DNA of 9,329 nucleotides from JBJEXX01 sp051886215. Lineage in GTDB: Bacteria > Bacillota_I > Bacilli_A > RF39 > UBA660. The stretch is taken from NCBI GenBank assembly GCA_051886215.1, contig JBJEXX010000084.1, positions 1-9,329 of the forward strand, given 5' to 3'. The translations under genes and the position numbers were made by a program. This document shows positions 6,517 through 9,329 of the stretch, in pieces; positions within the stretch are counted from its first letter, which is position 1, and every line of letters begins with the position of its first letter. The notes beneath the pieces are model-generated. The model had not been told where the DNA came from and did no database searches. It was given only the letters and a program-made list of their open reading frames with translations.

Positions 6517-7579
6517 AAAAATAAGTTTTCCTCATTTAGGAGACTATTATGTTCCTATAAGATATTTATTAAATAATCTAACTAATTTAGAAGTAGTACC
6601 ATCTCCACCTATTACTAAAAAAACAATAGAACTTGGTTTAAAATACGCACCAGAAACCATTTGTTTACCTTTTAAATATAATCTTGGTAATTTTATTGAA
6701 AGTTTAGATAATGGTATAGATACTTTAATTACCGCAGGTGGAGGTTGTAGATATGGTTATTATGCAGAACTACATGAAAAAATATTAAGAGATTTAGGCT
6801 ATAAATTTAATTTTATAAAACTCATAAAAAATGATCATTTAAGTATAAAATATGCTTATCAAATAATGAAAAAACTAAATCCTAAACTTAATTTTTTTAA
6901 ATTTATTCACTACGCTAAAAATACTATATTTATGATGAATAGAATGGACAAAATAGATAATTATATTAGACTCAATAAAGGATTCGCAATTGATAGAAGT
7001 GCTTTTGATAAATTAAAAAAAGAATATTTATATCAAACTAAAAAAAAGAAAACTTGTATAGGTATTTGGTTGTGTGAAAGAAAATATTTAAAAAAATTTA
7101 AAAAGATTGAAATTAATAAACCAAAAGATAGATTACGCATTGGAATAATTGGAGAATTATTTACTTCTATGGAAACTAATGCCAGTTTTAATTTAGAAGA
7201 TGTTTTAATAGATATGAATATAGAAGTAAAAAGATATACTAATTTAACTTATCTATTATACGAAAAGTTTTTAAAAAAGAAAAAAATTCATAAAAAAGTT
7301 AAAAAATATTGTAAATATTCATTGGGTGCAGATGGTATGGATAATGTATATAGATGTATTGATTTAAAGGGAAAAAAATATGATGGTGTTATCCATATTA
7401 AACCTTTTGGTTGTACTCCGGAAGTATTTGCCTACTCTATTATTGATAAAGTATGTGAAGAATTAGATATTCCAATTATTTATTTTTCCTTTGATGGTTT
7501 AACACAAAAAGAAGCATTTCAAACTAGAATTGAAGCATTTGTAGATATGTTAAGAGATAGAAAGGAACACAATTTATGA
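6506..7579 (+). CDS. COG3581-type 2-hydroxyacyl-CoA dehydratase-related protein (CoA activase partner)
   Basis: The 357-aa protein matches the COG3581 group usually found next to COG3580 and a BadF/HgdC-type activase, or fused to them. It starts with KISFPHLGDYYVPIRYLL, and Cys53 sits in APETICLPFKYNLGN. Cys81 sits in the Gly-rich TAGGGCRYGYYAELH, followed by IGIIGELFTSMETN near 212-225. Cys303 is in HIKPFGCTPEVFAYSI, and the C-terminal block FSFDGLTQKEAFQTRIEAFVD is typical of the dehydratase fold. The three spaced cysteines could hold a cluster by analogy to dehydratase subunits. The gene overlaps the previous one by 11 nt and the next by the 4-nt ATGA, ending in TGA, which shows TGA is a stop here. 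The ribosome site AAAGGAA is weak, so translation probably depends on coupling. The substrate is unknown. Confidence 0.85.
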   Translation: MKSKKISFPHLGDYYVPIRYLLNNLTNLEVVPSPPITKKTIELGLKYAPETICLPFKYNLGNFIESLDNGIDTLITAGGGCRYGYYAELHEKILRDLGYKFNFIKLIKNDHLSIKYAYQIMKKLNPKLNFFKFIHYAKNTIFMMNRMDKIDNYIRLNKGFAIDRSAFDKLKKEYLYQTKKKKTCIGIWLCERKYLKKFKKIEINKPKDRLRIGIIGELFTSMETNASFNLEDVLIDMNIEVKRYTNLTYLLYEKFLKKKKIHKKVKKYCKYSLGADGMDNVYRCIDLKGKKYDGVIHIKPFGCTPEVFAYSIIDKVCEELDIPIIYFSFDGLTQKEAFQTRIEAFVDMLRDRKEHNL

Positions 7580-8520
7580 AAAAAGCATATTTAGGTGTAG
7601 ATATAGGAAGTATTTCTACTAAAGGAGTTATTATTGATGAGGAAAATAATATATTAGCTAGTACTTATGGGGAAACTAATGCTGACCCGATAAACGCAAC
7701 TAAGAGAGTTTTAAAATCATTAGAACAAGAAATGCCCAAAGATTATAAAATTGTAGGAGTTGGAACGACAGGATCAGCTAGAAAATTAATAGGGAAAATG
7801 TTAGGAGCTAATATTGTAAAAAATGAGATAACAGCTCATGCCACAGGAACATTGTCAAAATATCCAAATGTTAGAACAATATTAGAAATTGGCGGTCAAG
7901 ATTCAAAAATAATATTATTAAAAAATAAAATAGTTACTGACTACGCTATGAATACTTTATGTGCCGCAGGATGTGGAGCTTTTCTAACTAGTCAAGCCAA
8001 AAGATTAAACATACCGATAACGGATTTTGGAAAAATTGCTTTAACTAGTAAAAACCCTACTCCAATCGCAGCTAGATGTACTGTTTTTGCTGAAAGTGAT
8101 TTAATTCATAAAGCTCAAGCTGGATATAAAAAAGAAGATATCATTGCGGGGCTTTGTAATAGTATTGTCTTAAATTATTTAAATAATGTCGCCAAAGGAA
8201 AGAAAATAGTTCCCCCTATTGTCTTCCAAGGAGGAGTTAGTAAAAATATTGGTGTAAAACATTTCTTTGAAGAAAATTTAAAAGAAAAAGTAATAGTAGA
8301 TAAAGATTCCCATCTTTTAGGATGTTTAGGTATTGCTATACTTTCAAAAAAAGAAAAAGAAATAGATTTTTCTTTTGATATAAATAATTTTACTTTTAAA
8401 TCATATGAAACTACATGTAAGGGATGCCCTAATAGATGTGAAATAATTTCTATAAAAAAAGATAATAAATTAATAGATAGTTGGGGAAATAGATGTGAAA
8501 AAGGTACTATAAAAGTATAA
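7576..8520 (+). CDS. BadF/BcrA/HgdC-type ATP-dependent [4Fe-4S] activase with C-terminal four-Cys tail
   Basis: This 314-aa ASKHA-fold ATPase belongs to the 2-hydroxyglutaryl-CoA dehydratase activator / benzoyl-CoA reductase subunit family. These are homodimers holding one [4Fe-4S] cluster and driving low-potential electron transfer with ATP. Visible motifs are GVDIGSISTKGVII (7-20, phosphate 1), GVGTTGSAR (61-69), EIGGQDSK (104-111) and VFQGGVSKN (216-224, phosphate 2/adenosine). The cluster cysteines are expected at Cys129 in NTLCAAGCGAFL and Cys168 in AARCTVFAESD. The usual CAAGTG is CAAGCG here, adding Cys133. After the activase core, residues 281-288 carry CxxCxxxC and Cys307 follows, a possible second metal site. 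It is the last gene of the operon (ATGA overlap). Family is confident; no classical dehydratase subunit pair is in the window, so its electron acceptor is probably the two upstream proteins (inference). Confidence 0.92.
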   Translation: MKKAYLGVDIGSISTKGVIIDEENNILASTYGETNADPINATKRVLKSLEQEMPKDYKIVGVGTTGSARKLIGKMLGANIVKNEITAHATGTLSKYPNVRTILEIGGQDSKIILLKNKIVTDYAMNTLCAAGCGAFLTSQAKRLNIPITDFGKIALTSKNPTPIAARCTVFAESDLIHKAQAGYKKEDIIAGLCNSIVLNYLNNVAKGKKIVPPIVFQGGVSKNIGVKHFFEENLKEKVIVDKDSHLLGCLGIAILSKKEKEIDFSFDINNFTFKSYETTCKGCPNRCEIISIKKDNKLIDSWGNRCEKGTIKV

Positions 8521-8625
8521 AAAAAGAAAATCTATATATAAATATTATATCAATTTATAAAAATCATCTATAGGAAATAAAATATTTATGTAAAAAACAC
8601 TTATCAAAATTTTAAAAAGTACGAT

Positions 8626-8653
8626 TTGACATACTAATTTAAATAATTAAAAT
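8626..8653 (+). promoter_or_regulatory. Promoter of the small hydrophobic peptide transcript
   Basis: Consensus TTGACA at 8626-8631, a 16-nt spacer, and TAAAAT at 8648-8653. The transcript would begin near 8660, giving a leader of about 50 nt before the ATG at 8709. The stretch from 8521 to 8625 after the activase stop holds no gene and only weak A/T-rich pairings; I saw no clear terminator there. Confidence 0.6.
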
Positions 8654-8681
8654 ATATGACTGGAATACTTAATATTAGGTG

Positions 8682-8703
8682 TTACCTCTAGATATGGAGG
8701 TGA
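8682..8703 (+). promoter_or_regulatory. Shine-Dalgarno-sequestering hairpin in the peptide leader
   Basis: TTACCTC (8682-8688) can pair with GAGGTGA (8697-8703) across an 8-nt loop: 7 bp including one G-U. The right arm is the ribosome site of the 23-aa ORF, so this fold would block translation. The left arm is also the part that can instead pair with 8841-8851, freeing the ribosome site. Confidence 0.5.
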
Positions 8704-8708
8704 AACAT

Positions 8709-8780
8709 ATGACTAAAAGAGAAATATTTCTTTTTATAACTATTATGTTTCTTTTATTTATCATTCTAAGACTGATATAA
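8709..8780 (+). CDS. 23-aa hydrophobic peptide, candidate type I toxin
   Basis: The ORF encodes a charged start (MTKRE) followed by an almost unbroken hydrophobic stretch from residue 6 to 20, then Arg-Leu-Ile. This is the size and pattern of small membrane-acting type I toxins such as Ibs, TxpA-like or Fst-like peptides. I cannot match it to any one named family. It is supported as a gene by GGAGGTGA 5 nt before the ATG, a TTGACA/TAAAAT promoter upstream, and a structured leader. A separate antisense RNA gene with promoter and terminator overlaps its 3' region. Alternatives are a small membrane regulatory protein of the KdpF/CydX kind, or a leader peptide. The opposing RNA favours the toxin reading. 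Function is inferred from architecture only. Confidence 0.65.
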   Translation: MTKREIFLFITIMFLLFIILRLI

Positions 8781-8801
8781 AAAAATCAGGAGGTTTGGTA
8801 G

Positions 8802-8830
8802 AAAAAAAACACCTAACATAAGTTGGGTGT
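8802..8830 (-). terminator. Terminator of the antisense RNA
   Basis: On the minus strand ACACCCAAC and GTTAGGTGT form a stem of 8 pairs with one internal C-A mismatch around loop TTAT, followed by eight T. In the plus-strand transcript the same sequence forms a fully paired 9-bp hairpin (one G-U), but with the A-tract on its 5' side, so it terminates only in the minus direction. Confidence 0.65.
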
Positions 8831-8846
8831 AACCAAAAACAGAGGT

Positions 8847-8870
8847 AACACTTAACCGAAAATAAGTGTT
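8847..8870 (+). terminator. 3' hairpin of the peptide mRNA, possible weak terminator
   Basis: AACACTTA and TAAGTGTT form a perfect 8-bp stem around an 8-nt loop and are followed by CCACTTTTATTTTATG, which is U-rich but interrupted. It could end the peptide mRNA inefficiently. It also forms in the antisense RNA. Confidence 0.35.
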
Positions 8871-8908
8871 CCACTTTTATTTTATGAAGTTTCCTTCATT
8901 ACATACTG

Positions 8909-8937
8909 AATATATCATAATTTAATAAAATTTACAA
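8909..8937 (-). promoter_or_regulatory. Promoter of the antisense RNA
   Basis: On the minus strand: TTGTAA (8937-8932), a 17-nt spacer, and TATATT (8914-8909), with a TGn extension immediately before the -10. Predicted start near 8902. It is oriented away from the TetR gene promoter, whose -35 lies about 30 bp to the right. Confidence 0.6.
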
Positions 8938-8968
8938 TATGTTAATAATAATTTCACAAAAACTACAC

Positions 8969-8997
8969 TTGTATAAAATATAATTAAATGCTAAAAT
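8969..8997 (+). promoter_or_regulatory. Promoter of the TetR-family gene
   Basis: TTGTAT at 8969-8974, a 17-nt spacer, and TAAAAT at 8992-8997 with a TGC extension. The transcript would start near 9004, immediately upstream of the AGAGGT ribosome site, so the leader is very short. Confidence 0.5.
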
Positions 8998-9014
8998 TTA
9001 CATAGAGGTACAAT

Positions 9015-9329
9015 ATGAATGAAGATATAAGAACATTAAAAACATATAAAGCATTAGAAACTGCTTTATTTAGTGAATTAAAAGAAAAATCTTTTGAAGA
9101 AATAAAAATAGTAGATTTATGTAAAAAAGCTAATATTCATAGAACTACTTTCTATTCTCATTTTAATGATAAATATGAATTATTAGAATATTCTATAAAA
9201 AATTTACAAAAAGATTTAGAATCTAATATAACTAATACTAAAATATATATAAATATTAAAGAATATTATTTAAATTTAATTTCGATATTTTTAGATAACT
9301 ATTCTTATCAAAATATTTTTCCCCTGTCT
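9015..9329 (+). CDS. TetR/AcrR-family transcriptional regulator, N-terminal part (cut by window edge)
   Basis: The first 105 codons are visible from the ATG preceded by AGAGGTA. Residues about 5-50 form the TetR DNA-binding domain: helix 1 KALETALFSELKEKSFEEI, then the helix-turn-helix IVDLCKKANIHRTTFYSHF with the typical T-T-F-Y recognition helix. The DKYELLEYSI segment leading into the ligand-binding domain follows. The pattern resembles the TetR subgroup with TetR_C_33/DhaS-like C-termini. The C-terminal domain is mostly missing, so the ligand cannot be guessed. It is transcribed away from the antisense RNA promoter, so it could regulate itself and that promoter, but I found no clean palindromic operator between them. 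Targets probably lie to the right of the window. Confidence 0.88.
   Translation, partial: MNEDIRTLKTYKALETALFSELKEKSFEEIKIVDLCKKANIHRTTFYSHFNDKYELLEYSIKNLQKDLESNITNTKIYINIKEYYLNLISIFLDNYSYQNIFPLS

Larger units (their letters stand above)
8675..8855 (+). repeat. Long-range inverted repeat bracketing the small peptide gene
   Basis: Positions 8675-8689 and 8841-8855 can pair over 15 bp in RNA. The core GTGTTACCTCT / AGAGGTAACAC is a perfect 11-bp match and the outer part contains one G-U. The left arm lies in the 5' leader just before the Shine-Dalgarno and the right arm in the 3' region. Related 9-12-nt versions of TTAGGTGTTACC occur at 8808-8816 (minus) and 8823-8834 (plus). Such 5'-3' pairing is common in type I toxin mRNAs. 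Confidence 0.65.
8802..8902 (-). ncRNA. Antisense RNA opposite the small peptide transcript, candidate type I antitoxin
   Basis: A complete small RNA gene can be read on the minus strand. A -35/-10 promoter at 8909-8937 predicts a start near 8902. Then follow a 6-bp hairpin ATGAAG-GAAA-CTTCAT (8899-8884), an 8-bp hairpin with TAAGTGTT-type arms (8870-8847), and a terminator hairpin with U8 ending near 8802. The about 100-nt RNA contains no peptide ORF with a ribosome site. It is complementary to the 3' part of the peptide mRNA, as in the convergent txpA/RatA and bsrG/SR4 pairs. It also covers the right arm of the long-range inverted repeat, so binding could change folding of the mRNA leader. 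The ends are predictions. Confidence 0.6.

Noticed and set aside
8521..8625. Terminator of the activase operon
   Set aside because: Only imperfect A/T pairings such as CTATATAT with ATCTATAG far apart; no stem with a T-tract.
8709..8780. Assignment of the 23-aa peptide to the Fst/Ldr or putative-holin-like toxin families
   Set aside because: Length and hydrophobicity agree, but the characteristic sequence features of those families are absent.
8675..8872. CRISPR array or riboswitch
   Set aside because: Repeats are short, in alternating orientation and without uniform spacers; no known riboswitch core was seen. RNA-pairing elements explain them better.

Overview
The window is very AT-rich, with A/T-ending codons, strong AGGAGG-type ribosome binding sites and nearly all stops TAA. 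This fits a low-GC Gram-positive bacterium, probably one of the uncultured gut Bacilli/Clostridia or an Acholeplasma-like lineage. One gene ends in TGA inside an ATGA overlap and tryptophan is encoded by TGG, so the ordinary bacterial code applies rather than the Mycoplasma code. The lineage is inference from composition only.

Left block, minus strand (1-5475). Reading leftwards from 5475 there is a membrane-anchored thioredoxin-fold protein with a long Lys/Thr-rich cytoplasmic tail, a hairpin terminator, and an unrecognised 404-aa single-pass exported protein. Next comes a short leader with its own promoter and terminator. After it lies a compact restriction-modification-type operon: a KAP-like P-loop NTPase, a DpnM/Dam-type GATC adenine methylase (ends overlapping), and a DpnA-type second GATC methylase that runs off the left edge. 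In classic DpnII cassettes the endonuclease gene follows dpnA; here that position is outside the window. The unusual element is the NTPase at the head of the cassette.

Central block, plus strand (5608-8520). Starting from a divergent promoter region, three overlapping genes encode two proteins of the COG3580/COG3581 (DUF2229, 2-hydroxyacyl-CoA dehydratase-related) type and one ATP-dependent [4Fe-4S] activase of the BadF/BcrA/HgdC family. Together they look like a split version of the large fused 'acyl-CoA dehydratase activase' proteins, a redox module whose substrate is unknown.

Right block (8521-9329). A 23-codon hydrophobic peptide gene with a very strong Shine-Dalgarno sequence has its own sigma-A-like promoter. 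Opposite its 3' region is a well-formed antisense RNA gene with promoter, hairpins and a U8 terminator. The 5' leader can either sequester the Shine-Dalgarno locally or pair over 15 bp with the 3' region covered by the antisense RNA. This is the layout of a type I toxin-antitoxin locus, and I do not recognise the peptide as a member of a named family. A TetR-type regulator gene, cut by the right edge, follows from its own promoter.

No tRNA, rRNA, CRISPR array, transposase or insertion-sequence ends were seen.
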